Below are positions 6,304 through 14,094 of a stretch of DNA of 20,591 bases, one piece after another. The DNA lies in assembly GCA_964505325.1 (NCBI GenBank), contig CAZDHT010000070.1, positions 1 to 20,591 on the forward strand, given 5' to 3'. The notes beneath the pieces were generated by a model, which was not told where the DNA came from, made no database searches, and saw nothing but the letters and a program-made list of their open reading frames with translations. The position numbers and the translations under genes are program-made. The stretch's first letter is position 1. Every line of letters starts with the position of its first letter. Source of the DNA: CAZDHT01 sp964505325. Lineage in GTDB: Bacteria > Planctomycetota > PUPC01.

Positions 6304-7987
6304 CGCACTCTCCTTTCTGTAGTTGGGTCGGAGGCAGGCAAACCGTGAAGGTTGTGCCTTCACCTTCCTGCGAGGCCACTTCGATTCTGCCGCCGTGCTC
6401 TTCGACGATCTTCTTCGAAACGGGCAGACCGAGCCCGGTCCCCTTGGAACGCTTCGTGCTGAAAAACATCGTGAAGAGCTTGGCTCTGGTTTCGTCGCTC
6501 ATTCCGCATCCGGTGTCGCGCACCATGACACGCACGAACCCGTCCCGAGGCGACTCGGTCGCCACGGTGACGCTCCCCCCCTTGTTGGCGCAGGCATCCA
6601 CCGCGTTCATGGCGAGGTTGAGCACGCTGCGGCGGATCCCGGTCGGATCGACCTCTACGGGTTCCAAGGTGCGGTCGGGCTCGAACGTGACCTGGACGCC
6701 CTTGGTGTCGCCGCGTGCGGCGGCCAGCTTGCACACGTCCTCGCACAACTCGTTCAGGTCCGTGGCGCGATACTCCGGCTGACGCTCTTTGGAGTAGCTC
6801 AGCAGATCGAAGACCAGGTCCTCCATGAAGGCGTTGTTGCGCTTGACCATGTCCCAGCCGGAGAAAGCGCGGTCCATGTCTCCCTTGGCCAACGCCTTGT
6901 CCACGAGGTAGGCGCCGCCCGTGATGCCCTGGAGGATGTTCTTGATGCAGTGCGTCAGGCCGGCGACGGTCTGGCCCACCGCGGCGAGCCGCTCCGATCT
7001 GACGACCTGCTCGTGAAGCCGCGCGTTCGCCACGCATCCGGCAACCTGCCCGGCCGCGACGGTGATGAGCTCCAGGTCCGGCTCGCTGAAGCGGCCGGCG
7101 CCGTGCCGAGTGTCCATGTAAATCGCCCCGAGCACCTGGTTCTGAAAAACGAGGGGGGCGATCATCATCGACCGGATGCCCAGCGAAACCACGCTCCGTG
7201 CGTCCGAGTAGCGGGCGTCGCTCAACGCATCCATGCACAGGATCGCCTCTCGCCGATCCATTGCCTGGCGGAGGGCTGTTCGCGACATGGAGATCTCTTC
7301 CGTGTCGTCGGGCACGCGGCGGCGAACCGCCGCTGAACCCACCTCACCCGTATCGGGATCGACCAGAAGAATGAACGCCCGCTCCGCCGCCTCAAAGATT
7401 TCGAATAGCGCCGCGAGGGTACGGTCCATGATCTCTGGCAGGCCCAAGGTGGCGGCGACCCCTTTGGAGATCTCATAGCTGACCTTGAGTCGGCGTTCCA
7501 GGACACCTGCGTCTGCGACCCGCTGCCCGGCCACATCCGCAGAAACCGTGAGCGAGGATGTTTTGAACTGGGTGAGCTCGGCGTCGTCGCGGAATACGCT
7601 GTCGAGAATATCCCCCGTGTGACGAGCACCGGCCGGTGCCTTGCCCCCGGCCAACGTCTCCGCCGCCGCATTCTCTCGGATGAAGATCGTCGATGACTGC
7701 GGTCGGACCGCGTTGTTGAAGGTCAGGCTCACGTCTCCGATGGTGATGACGTCGCCGTCATGCAGGATGGCCCTCTGTTGCCTGTCGCCGTTGACGAAGG
7801 TGCCGTTGGTGCTCTTGTTGTCTTCGACGATCCAGGCGCCGTCCTGACAAGCGATGGTGGCGTGAAACGTGGATGCCATGAAGTCGGGGAGCTGGATGTC
7901 GTTTCCCAGGCCGCGGCCGATGCGTGTTTCGGCCTTGAGTTCGTGTTCCTGGCGGCCCTTGGGAGTTGTCCAGACAAGTTCAGGCAT
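6269..7987 (-). CDS. FHA-GAF domain sensor histidine kinase
   Basis: 572 aa, without signal peptide or membrane segment, so cytoplasmic. Domains in order: an FHA phosphothreonine-binding domain (about 1-95; TRIGRGLGND, FHATI and STNGTFVNG carry the usual Gly-Arg, Ser/His and Asn residues); a linker; a GAF domain (about 165-325); a dimerisation helix with phosphoacceptor H346 in VAGLTHCIKNILQG; and an HATPase domain with N box NLAMNAVDA (N461), G1 DTGCGM (D491), F box LFTMFFSTK and G2 GTGLGLPVS. The acceptor block reads HCIKN rather than the common HEIKN. ATG 7987 is chosen because the FHA fold begins directly after it. An ATG at 8041 lacks a ribosome site. The FHA domain suggests input from a Ser/Thr kinase, and one is encoded upstream on the same strand. 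Confidence 0.92.
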   Translation of the reverse strand: MPELVWTTPKGRQEHELKAETRIGRGLGNDIQLPDFMASTFHATIACQDGAWIVEDNKSTNGTFVNGDRQQRAILHDGDVITIGDVSLTFNNAVRPQSSTIFIRENAAAETLAGGKAPAGARHTGDILDSVFRDDAELTQFKTSSLTVSADVAGQRVADAGVLERRLKVSYEISKGVAATLGLPEIMDRTLAALFEIFEAAERAFILLVDPDTGEVGSAAVRRRVPDDTEEISMSRTALRQAMDRREAILCMDALSDARYSDARSVVSLGIRSMMIAPLVFQNQVLGAIYMDTRHGAGRFSEPDLELITVAAGQVAGCVANARLHEQVVRSERLAAVGQTVAGLTHCIKNILQGITGGAYLVDKALAKGDMDRAFSGWDMVKRNNAFMEDLVFDLLSYSKERQPEYRATDLNELCEDVCKLAAARGDTKGVQVTFEPDRTLEPVEVDPTGIRRSVLNLAMNAVDACANKGGSVTVATESPRDGFVRVMVRDTGCGMSDETRAKLFTMFFSTKRSKGTGLGLPVSKKIVEEHGGRIEVASQEGEGTTFTVCLPPTQLQKGECDDGRREEDPDR

Positions 7988-8336
7988 CAGATCTTCGATT
8001 CCTTCACCCGGGCTCAACAGCGGCCGCAGGCGGCGGTTCATCCGGCGACCCGATGAGGGTCAGGACGTTTCTGCTTTCCTCGGGTGTTGCTGATATCCTC
8101 GGACGAGAACGGGACGGCAGGCCCTACAGAGATCCCTTCGCCTCTCCAAGGGGACTTGGTTCAGGGCACCGGGGTCAGGATAGTGATACGCGGGCGCCTT
8201 TTCAAGGCATTTCGGCGCGGCGCCGGAGAGATGGCCTGCCCCGAAAGGGCACAAGCACGCCGCATCCCGCCTCCGCGTGAAGAGGTCTTCCTCCCATAGC
8301 TCCGGTGCCGCAGACCGCGCCCGCCGCAAGCCGGCG
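7988..8336. other. Intergenic region of about 350 bp between lipoprotein and histidine kinase genes
   Basis: I see no convincing gene. It holds the promoter candidate at 8177-8205, a short hairpin TGCCC-CGAAA-GGGCA (8237-8251), and GC palindromes such as GGCGCGGCGCC. The leader from about 8170 to the kinase start would be about 180 nt. It contains small stems (CCAAG/CTTGG) but no riboswitch that I recognise. Confidence 0.5.
8177..8205 (-). promoter_or_regulatory. Putative sigma-70 promoter for the histidine kinase/response regulator pair
   Basis: On the minus strand, TTGAAA (8200-8205), a 17-bp spacer and TATCCT (8177-8182). It suggests that the two-component genes can be transcribed separately from the Ser/Thr kinase and lipoprotein genes upstream. 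Confidence 0.4.
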
Positions 8337-8993
8337 TCACGGCTTCGGCGCCGGGACTTCCTTCGGCTTCTCGGGCTTCTTCAGGTTCTGCAGGACCTCC
8401 TCGAGGGCCAGGAACTGCGTCTTGTAGATATCGCGGGCGTTTTCCAGATTCTTGATGATGAGGGACTGCGACTCAGTGACGGACGAGTTCATCTGCTTGA
8501 ACTTGGCGCCGAACTGGGCGATCTCGGCCTTGACCGCGGGGAGTTGCTTGCCGGCGGCCGCCACGTCCGCCTCCACTTTCTCGAAGCGCTTCCCCACCTC
8601 TTGCAGGCGAGTGTCCAGGGTCTTGCTCAGCGCGGTCAAGTCTCCTTGCGCCTTCTTGACGTCGTCCAGGGCCGCTTTCATCGAGTCCTTCACGCTCTTC
8701 AGGTCCCCGTCCTGCGCGGCCAGCTTGTCATCAACCTTCTTCGTCGATGCCTGGAGGGTGGTATCGACGGACGTGCGGAACGTGGTCAACGTTCCTTCCA
8801 TCTTCTTGAGGCCGTCCGTCATCCCTTTCAGCGAAGCCTGGACCTCGCCCAGATCTCCTGCCAGCTTGCCCAATTCCTCCTGCAGCTTGTCCGCCTTGGC
8901 ATCCACCTTTTTCAGATCGGCCGACGTCGCGCAGCCGCCGAGTATACCTGCCGCCAACAAGCCCACACACACGAAGCGCATCATCCCTGACAT
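8337..8993 (-). CDS. Coiled-coil lipoprotein
   Basis: 218 aa. A lipoprotein signal peptide with lipobox LGGC places the lipidated residue at C21 (MMRFVCVGLLAAGILGGCATSADL). The mature part is almost entirely charged amphipathic helix with heptad-like Leu/Val spacing (residues about 25-200), ending in a Lys/Pro-rich tail. It therefore looks like a rod-like envelope protein. No enzymatic motif is present and the family is not recognised. The start at ATG 8993 is well supported by GGAGG 6 nt upstream. A perfect palindrome (9005-9016) abuts that ribosome site. The gene lies 66 nt downstream of the Ser/Thr kinase and probably shares its transcript, so it may serve the kinase's periplasmic part. 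That role is inference. Confidence 0.85.
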   Translation of the reverse strand: MSGMMRFVCVGLLAAGILGGCATSADLKKVDAKADKLQEELGKLAGDLGEVQASLKGMTDGLKKMEGTLTTFRTSVDTTLQASTKKVDDKLAAQDGDLKSVKDSMKAALDDVKKAQGDLTALSKTLDTRLQEVGKRFEKVEADVAAAGKQLPAVKAEIAQFGAKFKQMNSSVTESQSLIIKNLENARDIYKTQFLALEEVLQNLKKPEKPKEVPAPKP

Positions 8994-9004
8994 CTGCCAC
9001 CTCC

Positions 9005-9016
9005 TTCTTCCAAGAA
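9005..9016. repeat. 12-bp perfect palindrome next to the lipoprotein ribosome site
   Basis: TTCTTCCAAGAA is a perfect inverted repeat. On the minus strand it is followed directly by GGAGG, the Shine-Dalgarno of the lipoprotein gene. It could form a weak RNA hairpin or a protein site. It is short and may be chance. Confidence 0.3.
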
Positions 9017-9059
9017 ATTCCCCGAATCCTCACGCACGAAATCAGACCACCCTGCCCAC

Positions 9060-12000
9060 CTACGGGCCGCCCGGCTTGCCGGCGGGCGCCCAGGCGCACC
9101 GGAAACCGATCTGGGCGTCGCGCGTCGCCTTGTCCACAGCGCGGCGCACCGTTGGCGTGGCCCCGATGAACGAATCGGCGAAGCTCGCGCCTCGGACGGA
9201 TAACATTCCTTTCTTGAAGTTCTTGTCCTGGCATTTCGTCCCGGGATATGGATCATAGGCGCTGCACGTCCACTCGCGCACGTTGCCGACCATGCCAAGA
9301 CAGCCTGAGGCGCTCTTATCCTTCTGTCGTGCGCCGACGGCCTCCGGCTTTCCCACCTTGGCCTCACCGAGGTTCGCGTTGCCCTCAACGTAGCTCTCGC
9401 CCCACGGGAAGGGCTGCTTGCCGAACGTCTCCGCACCGTCTTTGGGAGGAATGCCCAACGCGGCGCACTCCCACTCGGGCTCGGTGGGCAGGCGCTTCCC
9501 CGTCCACCGGGCGTAGGCGGCTGCCTCATAGAACGAGACGCCGACCACCGGCAGTTTCTCTTCGCCCTTGAGGAAGCGGCCCGCGCTCCAGAGCCGGGGT
9601 CCTGGCTTGCCGGTCGCATCGGTGAACGCTTTGCGATCCACGCCTTTGGCCTCGGCCCACCAGCGGTCATCGGCATAGGCGCCGTCATCGACAAACTGCT
9701 GGAACTCCTCGTTGGTCGCCTCGTGCACGTCGATACAGAACTTGCCCAGCTTCACGGGGTGCTCGGGGGAGCTGCTCGGTGCGAGCGTAACCAGGCCCTC
9801 GTATTTGAGGCCGAGAGAGAAGATACCCGCCGGCACGGCGACCATGCCGGGCGGCTCGAAGGGAGCGACGGTCTTCGACCACGCACCCACCAGGGCGGCA
9901 TCCCGCATGAACTCCCTCATGAACGGTATCTTGCGTATCGCCGCTCCGAGCAACTCGCGCGCGCGGGCGTGCTCCTTCCCGCCGAGCAGGTCGCCGACCT
10001 TTTCCACAAAGTCGTGCGCCTTCCCTGCCTTGAGCGCGCGGCCGAGGTCCTCGATCGCATGGGCCACGGCGGGAGAGAGCAGTTCGACGAACTTCTGATC
10101 GCTGCCGGCCAGGGTGGCCGCGACCGCTGCGTCGGCCAGCGCCGCCAGCGGCGTCCCGGCCGCATCCTGCGCCGCGGCGCGGCGCGACAGCACCAGTACC
10201 TTCAGTGAAGTCGCCTTCTTCTCGGCGGTCGCCGGGGCCTTATATTCCTGGCATCGGCGCCACGCCTCATCCAGTTTCTTGCAGACGTCGCCGGCCTCTT
10301 TCGACGACGCATAGTCCGACGCCTTGATTTTGGCGCCCGCGACGAGGTCGACAATCGCCATGGCGCTGCCGCCGGGGTCGTGCTTGGCGAGAAGCTGTTT
10401 CATTCGCGGATAGTCGCCGTAGTGCTCCTTGACCGGACACAGGCGCGCGAGACCGGCCGCGAAGCCCGGCCCCTCCAGCTCTTTGTCAATACCGGGGAAG
10501 AGCGCATCGAAGGCGTCCGAGGCTGCCTTGCTAAATCGGGTCTCCGCCTCCAGGAGATCAACCGTGACCCGATCGAGCGCCTCTGCGGTCATCGCCAGCG
10601 GCTGAAGCTCCTCCAGCTTCTTCTCGGCACGCGTCCACTTCTGCTCGGTCAGGCGAAACGCCGCGGCGATGGCGGGCGGCATCTTCTCCTGGAACTTGCG
10701 CGCGTTCTCGAGGGCGGCAAGGGCCTTGCCTCGGGCACCGATCAGCTCCTTGATCTTCGCCTCGGTCTGCTGCGTGGATGCATCGCCGTCCTTCTGAAAT
10801 GCTGCGGCGACGGCCGACAACTTCTGGCCGATGTCCTTGACCGTCCCCGCCTGCTTGAGCTGGCCGCGCAGTTGAGCCAACTTGAGCTTCTTCTTGGCAT
10901 CCTGTGTGTCACGGAATTGGAGTGCCTCCTGGTACGCGGTGATGGCGCCTACAAAGTCCTCCTTCGCCTCGGCGGCGGCCGCCTTTGTCATGACACCGTT
11001 GTAGGCCTTCTCGAGCCTCGCGTCCATGGTCCGCCGGATTTCCCCGATCCGTTTCTCGCTCGGCCACTTCTCCTCGGCTTCCTTCAACTTCCCCGCGGCC
11101 ACGAGGACGTCGCCCTCCACGGCCAAGCGCAGGAGACCCTGAAGGGTCAGTTCGCGGGTGGCCGTGTCCAGCAGGGCGGCCGCCTGGGCCAATTCGGGCG
11201 CATTGGGGAACTCATCAACCACCCGTTTGGACAGCGAACGGGCCTGCTCCCAGCTCTTGTTCTTGGCGGCCTGGTGGGCCTTTGTCAGCAGCGAGCCCGC
11301 AGTCACCAGCGGCTTGGCGGGCTGGCGCGGAGCCGTCTTGAAGAGGCCATACTGCTGCGCCAGGAAGAGACCGACACCGACAGCCACGACGACCGCGCCG
11401 GCCCCAATGGCGAGCATTAGCTTTCGGCGCGCGCGCGGCCGCGACGGCTGCCGCCCGGCGCGCGCGGCCGGATTCACCAGGGCCACGGTCTCCTCATACT
11501 TGAGGCCGGTCTTCTCGCCGGACAGAATGGTCTCGATGTCGCGCGTCACCTCGGCCATGCTCTGGTACCGGTCCTTGCGCTCCTTGGCCATCATCTTGCA
11601 GATGATGGCGGCGGTGTCGCGCGACAGCGCAGGGTTCCGCGTCAGGGGCGTCGAAAGAGGTTCGGTGGCGATCTTGTGCATCACGTTGACCGGGGTCTCG
11701 CCCTTGAAGGGCAAGTCGCCGACCACCATGCGATACAGGGCGGCCCCGAGGGAGAAGATGTCGGTGCGGGCGTCCAGATCGGGGAGGCCCATCGCCTGCT
11801 CCGGCGACATGTAGCTTGGGGTGCCGAGGATGGCGCCGACGGACGTCAGGCTCACCTGTTCCGCCTCCACGCTCTTGGCGAGGCCCAGGTCGGCGACCTT
11901 GGGGGCGCCGCGTCGGGTGAGCAGGATATTGCCGGGCTTGATGTCGCGATGGATGATGCCGGTCTCGTGGGCCTCCTCCAGCGCGGTGGCCACGTCGCGA

Positions 12001-12566
12001 GTGACCCGGAGGGCCCGCTTTTCCTCCATCTGACCCTCACGGGTCAGAAGCTCGTCGAGACTCTCGCCCTCCACATATTCCATGAGAATGTGGTGCATGC
12101 CCTCGACTTCGCCGACGTCGAAGGTCCGCACGCTGTAAGGAGAACTCAACTGGGCGGCCAGCCGGGCCTCGCGCTCGAAGCGCTGCACGAAATTGGAGTC
12201 CCGCGCCAGATGAGCGGGAAGGAATTTCACCGCGGCGAAGCTGCCCAGTTTCACGTGGCGTGCTTTGTAGACCGTCCCCATGCCCCCTTCGCCGATCTGG
12301 CGAAGGACCTCGTAATTGCCAACCTTCTTGGGCACGTGGCTGGGCAGGGCGTCTTTCTCAACGCCATCGGCCTGGGTCTGGCTGATCAGGGTCTTCTGCG
12401 TGGCGATCTCGGCGAGGGTGCGGTGCTGGCCTTCCTTGAGAAGGCGTTCCTGTGTTCGGCGGCACGCGTCGATCTGGGACTCGCTCATCAGTCCCTGCTG
12501 CAGCACCGTCTCGACGAAGTGCTCGTCGCCGCCTTCCTTACGTTCCTGCTTTTGCCCTGCCGCCAT
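9060..12566 (-). CDS. Membrane Ser/Thr protein kinase with C-terminal SUMF1 (formylglycine-generating-enzyme-like) domain
   Basis: 1168 aa. Residues 15-70 form a small helical region of unknown role. The kinase domain (about 85-350) is complete: glycine loop IGEGGMGTVY (91-100), K114 in AAVKF, catalytic HRDIKPGN (D208), DLG in place of DFG (D226), and SPE for APE. A basic stretch then a single membrane helix (about 382-403) puts the kinase inside and the rest outside. Residues 410-900 are mainly helical, rich in Lys/Ala/Glu, and tetratricopeptide-like in places. Residues 905-1160 are a SUMF1/FGE-sulfatase-type C-type-lectin fold (PGMVAVPAG, LPTEPEWECAA, GMVGNVREWT, GFRCAW), more likely a ligand-binding sensor than an enzyme here. 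ATG 12566 has GGAGG 6 nt upstream and a sigma-70-like promoter. The lipoprotein gene follows. Confidence 0.93.
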   Translation of the reverse strand: MAAGQKQERKEGGDEHFVETVLQQGLMSESQIDACRRTQERLLKEGQHRTLAEIATQKTLISQTQADGVEKDALPSHVPKKVGNYEVLRQIGEGGMGTVYKARHVKLGSFAAVKFLPAHLARDSNFVQRFEREARLAAQLSSPYSVRTFDVGEVEGMHHILMEYVEGESLDELLTREGQMEEKRALRVTRDVATALEEAHETGIIHRDIKPGNILLTRRGAPKVADLGLAKSVEAEQVSLTSVGAILGTPSYMSPEQAMGLPDLDARTDIFSLGAALYRMVVGDLPFKGETPVNVMHKIATEPLSTPLTRNPALSRDTAAIICKMMAKERKDRYQSMAEVTRDIETILSGEKTGLKYEETVALVNPAARAGRQPSRPRARRKLMLAIGAGAVVVAVGVGLFLAQQYGLFKTAPRQPAKPLVTAGSLLTKAHQAAKNKSWEQARSLSKRVVDEFPNAPELAQAAALLDTATRELTLQGLLRLAVEGDVLVAAGKLKEAEEKWPSEKRIGEIRRTMDARLEKAYNGVMTKAAAAEAKEDFVGAITAYQEALQFRDTQDAKKKLKLAQLRGQLKQAGTVKDIGQKLSAVAAAFQKDGDASTQQTEAKIKELIGARGKALAALENARKFQEKMPPAIAAAFRLTEQKWTRAEKKLEELQPLAMTAEALDRVTVDLLEAETRFSKAASDAFDALFPGIDKELEGPGFAAGLARLCPVKEHYGDYPRMKQLLAKHDPGGSAMAIVDLVAGAKIKASDYASSKEAGDVCKKLDEAWRRCQEYKAPATAEKKATSLKVLVLSRRAAAQDAAGTPLAALADAAVAATLAGSDQKFVELLSPAVAHAIEDLGRALKAGKAHDFVEKVGDLLGGKEHARARELLGAAIRKIPFMREFMRDAALVGAWSKTVAPFEPPGMVAVPAGIFSLGLKYEGLVTLAPSSSPEHPVKLGKFCIDVHEATNEEFQQFVDDGAYADDRWWAEAKGVDRKAFTDATGKPGPRLWSAGRFLKGEEKLPVVGVSFYEAAAYARWTGKRLPTEPEWECAALGIPPKDGAETFGKQPFPWGESYVEGNANLGEAKVGKPEAVGARQKDKSASGCLGMVGNVREWTCSAYDPYPGTKCQDKNFKKGMLSVRGASFADSFIGATPTVRRAVDKATRDAQIGFRCAWAPAGKPGGP

Positions 12567-12587
12567 CGCTGGCCTCCGTTGGCTGAC

Positions 12588-12615
12588 ATTCTATCCGACG
12601 GGCACCCCAAGTCAA
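12588..12615 (-). promoter_or_regulatory. Sigma-70-like promoter for the Ser/Thr kinase gene
   Basis: On the minus strand, TTGACT (12610-12615), a 16-bp spacer and TAGAAT (12588-12593). The start would fall near 12581, only about 15 nt before the start codon and close to the GGAGG. Direct repeats lie 8 bp upstream of the -35 box. Confidence 0.55.
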
Positions 12616-12623
12616 TAGCCAGC

Positions 12624-12645
12624 GAATGATGAACGGAATGATGAA
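12624..12645. repeat. Two 10-bp direct repeats upstream of the kinase promoter
   Basis: GAATGATGAA occurs at 12624-12633 and again at 12636-12645, separated by CG, giving a 12-bp period. They lie just upstream of the -35 box, where tandem sites for an activator often sit. No regulator is identified. Confidence 0.6.
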
Positions 12646-12750
12646 AAGGGCTCGCCGCTGGTGGCCCACATCGCACCGTCAGAAACACCGCGGTTGGTCG
12701 GCGGCTCGGAATCCCCCCACCGATCCTCATGCAGTGTAAGCTGCCGAATC

Positions 12751-12763
12751 CGCTCGTCGAGCG
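12751..12763 (-). terminator. Weak stem-loop after the beta-helix gene
   Basis: CGCTC-GTC-GAGCG is a perfect 5-bp hairpin about 25 nt past the beta-helix stop, flanked by imperfect outer arms (GCTGCCGAAT against ATTCCGCTGC). No T-tract follows, so terminator function is uncertain. Confidence 0.25.
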
Positions 12764-12787
12764 CTCTGCAACATTCCGCTGCCCGGG

Positions 12788-14080
12788 TCACTGGCGGCTG
12801 TGCTGGTCGGCGCCCACGTCGGCGCCCTTCGGCGGACGCGGCTCGCGGTCAACGTCGATGGCCGGAGAGAGCTTGTCGGCTTCGAGCGGGATGGCCTTGC
12901 CGAGCGCGCCCACCGCCTTGTCCGTCAGGTGCAGGTCGTAGCCCTTGAGATCCTTGAACCACGATGTCTCCTTGCTGACGACATTGCCTTCGAGCTTGAC
13001 GTTGGTGTGCTTGCCCTCGCGCTTCTGTGTCTTCATCATGCCGAGGTTGTTGGCGAAGAGCAGGCCGTCGCAGTCAAAGCGATACTCGTAGGACCACGTC
13101 ACGCCGCCGCGCCCGCAGGGGTTCCAGACGGTGTTGTGGACGACGCGGACGTTCTTGACGTTGCTGACTGCGATGGCGTAGTCGCTGCCCGGCTCGACCT
13201 GGTTGCGGATGAAGACGTTGGCGGCAATGAGGCCGTCCTCGAGGTGGTACGGGCCGCGGCGGTTCTTGCCGAGGCCGAACGCGATGCCGCAGGCGCAGTC
13301 GATGAAGATATTGCCGACGGCGGCCATGTGCTCGGACCCGCCCCACATCAGGATGGCCGGTCCGCCGAGGCCGGCGCCCTTCGCCGCGCGGATGTTGCGA
13401 AACACGCAATGGCGTACGACCCAGTTCTTACCCCGGACGATCGAGATGCCCTGTGTGTAGTTCCCGCCCCACAGCCGGTCGGTGTACTCGATCAGGCAGT
13501 ATTCCAGCACGCCCTTGTCCGGGATCTGGTTCCCCGCGGCGTTGACCTTGATGAGCTGCTGGCCCATGTCGGCGAAGCGGCAGTTGTAGATGTGGACGTC
13601 CTTGCCGCTGGCGTGGATGCCGTGGTAGGGGAAGTCGCGGATGGTGAGGTTAGCCACCAGGAGCCCGGCGGACGAGCCGGCCCAGTTGAGGCCGGAGTAT
13701 TTCATCTTGCCGCGCTGGTGCGCCATGCCCGTGCCCTTGAGCGTCACCTTGTCCCGGTCGCCGCTCGCCGAGCGGATAGTCAGGTTCCGCGCGTTCGAGA
13801 TGTACAGCGGCTTGTCGATCGGATACACCCCGTCGGCGAGCAGGACGGTTGTATCCCGGACGCCGCCCCGGAGCGCGGCGCGGAGCTCGCGAGCGTTGGA
13901 GACGCGGACGATCTTGCCCTTCGGCTCCGGCAGCGGCGGCGCGGTCCACGTGTACGGCACACCGGGGAACGTGATCTTGACGCCGGCCTCGGGCGCCGAC
14001 TCACGCTCCGCGGCGCCCGTCTCGGTCGTAACGCATCCCAGAACAGTCAGCATGACGATTGTAGTCCAGTAGTGGCGCAT
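12788..14080 (-). CDS. Exported parallel beta-helix protein (pectate-lyase-like fold), probable lipoprotein
   Basis: 430 aa. The N-terminus MRHYWTTIVMLTVLGC looks like a lipoprotein signal with C16. The Leu at -2 is not ideal, so plain secretion is possible. Residues about 55-400 show the repeated coil pattern of right-handed beta-helix proteins (LTIRSAS, LLVANLTIRDF, VHIYNCRFAD, VVRHCVFRNI, VRVVHNTVWN, LLFANNLG). The C-terminus SPAIDVDREPRPPKGADVGAD is a common ending in this group. The fold suits polysaccharide lyases, epimerases or binding proteins, and no catalytic residues can be named. ATG 14080 has GGAG 6 nt upstream. It follows the transglutaminase-like gene by 14 nt, so both are probably one operon acting at the cell surface. 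Confidence 0.85.
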   Translation of the reverse strand: MRHYWTTIVMLTVLGCVTTETGAAERESAPEAGVKITFPGVPYTWTAPPLPEPKGKIVRVSNARELRAALRGGVRDTTVLLADGVYPIDKPLYISNARNLTIRSASGDRDKVTLKGTGMAHQRGKMKYSGLNWAGSSAGLLVANLTIRDFPYHGIHASGKDVHIYNCRFADMGQQLIKVNAAGNQIPDKGVLEYCLIEYTDRLWGGNYTQGISIVRGKNWVVRHCVFRNIRAAKGAGLGGPAILMWGGSEHMAAVGNIFIDCACGIAFGLGKNRRGPYHLEDGLIAANVFIRNQVEPGSDYAIAVSNVKNVRVVHNTVWNPCGRGGVTWSYEYRFDCDGLLFANNLGMMKTQKREGKHTNVKLEGNVVSKETSWFKDLKGYDLHLTDKAVGALGKAIPLEADKLSPAIDVDREPRPPKGADVGADQHSRQ

Positions 14081-14094
14081 CCCTCTCTCCTTTC

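Noticed and set aside
8060..8329. 89-codon minus-strand open frame between the lipoprotein and histidine kinase genes
   Set aside because: It spans the proposed promoter at 8177-8205, has no ribosome site that I can support, and shows no domain.
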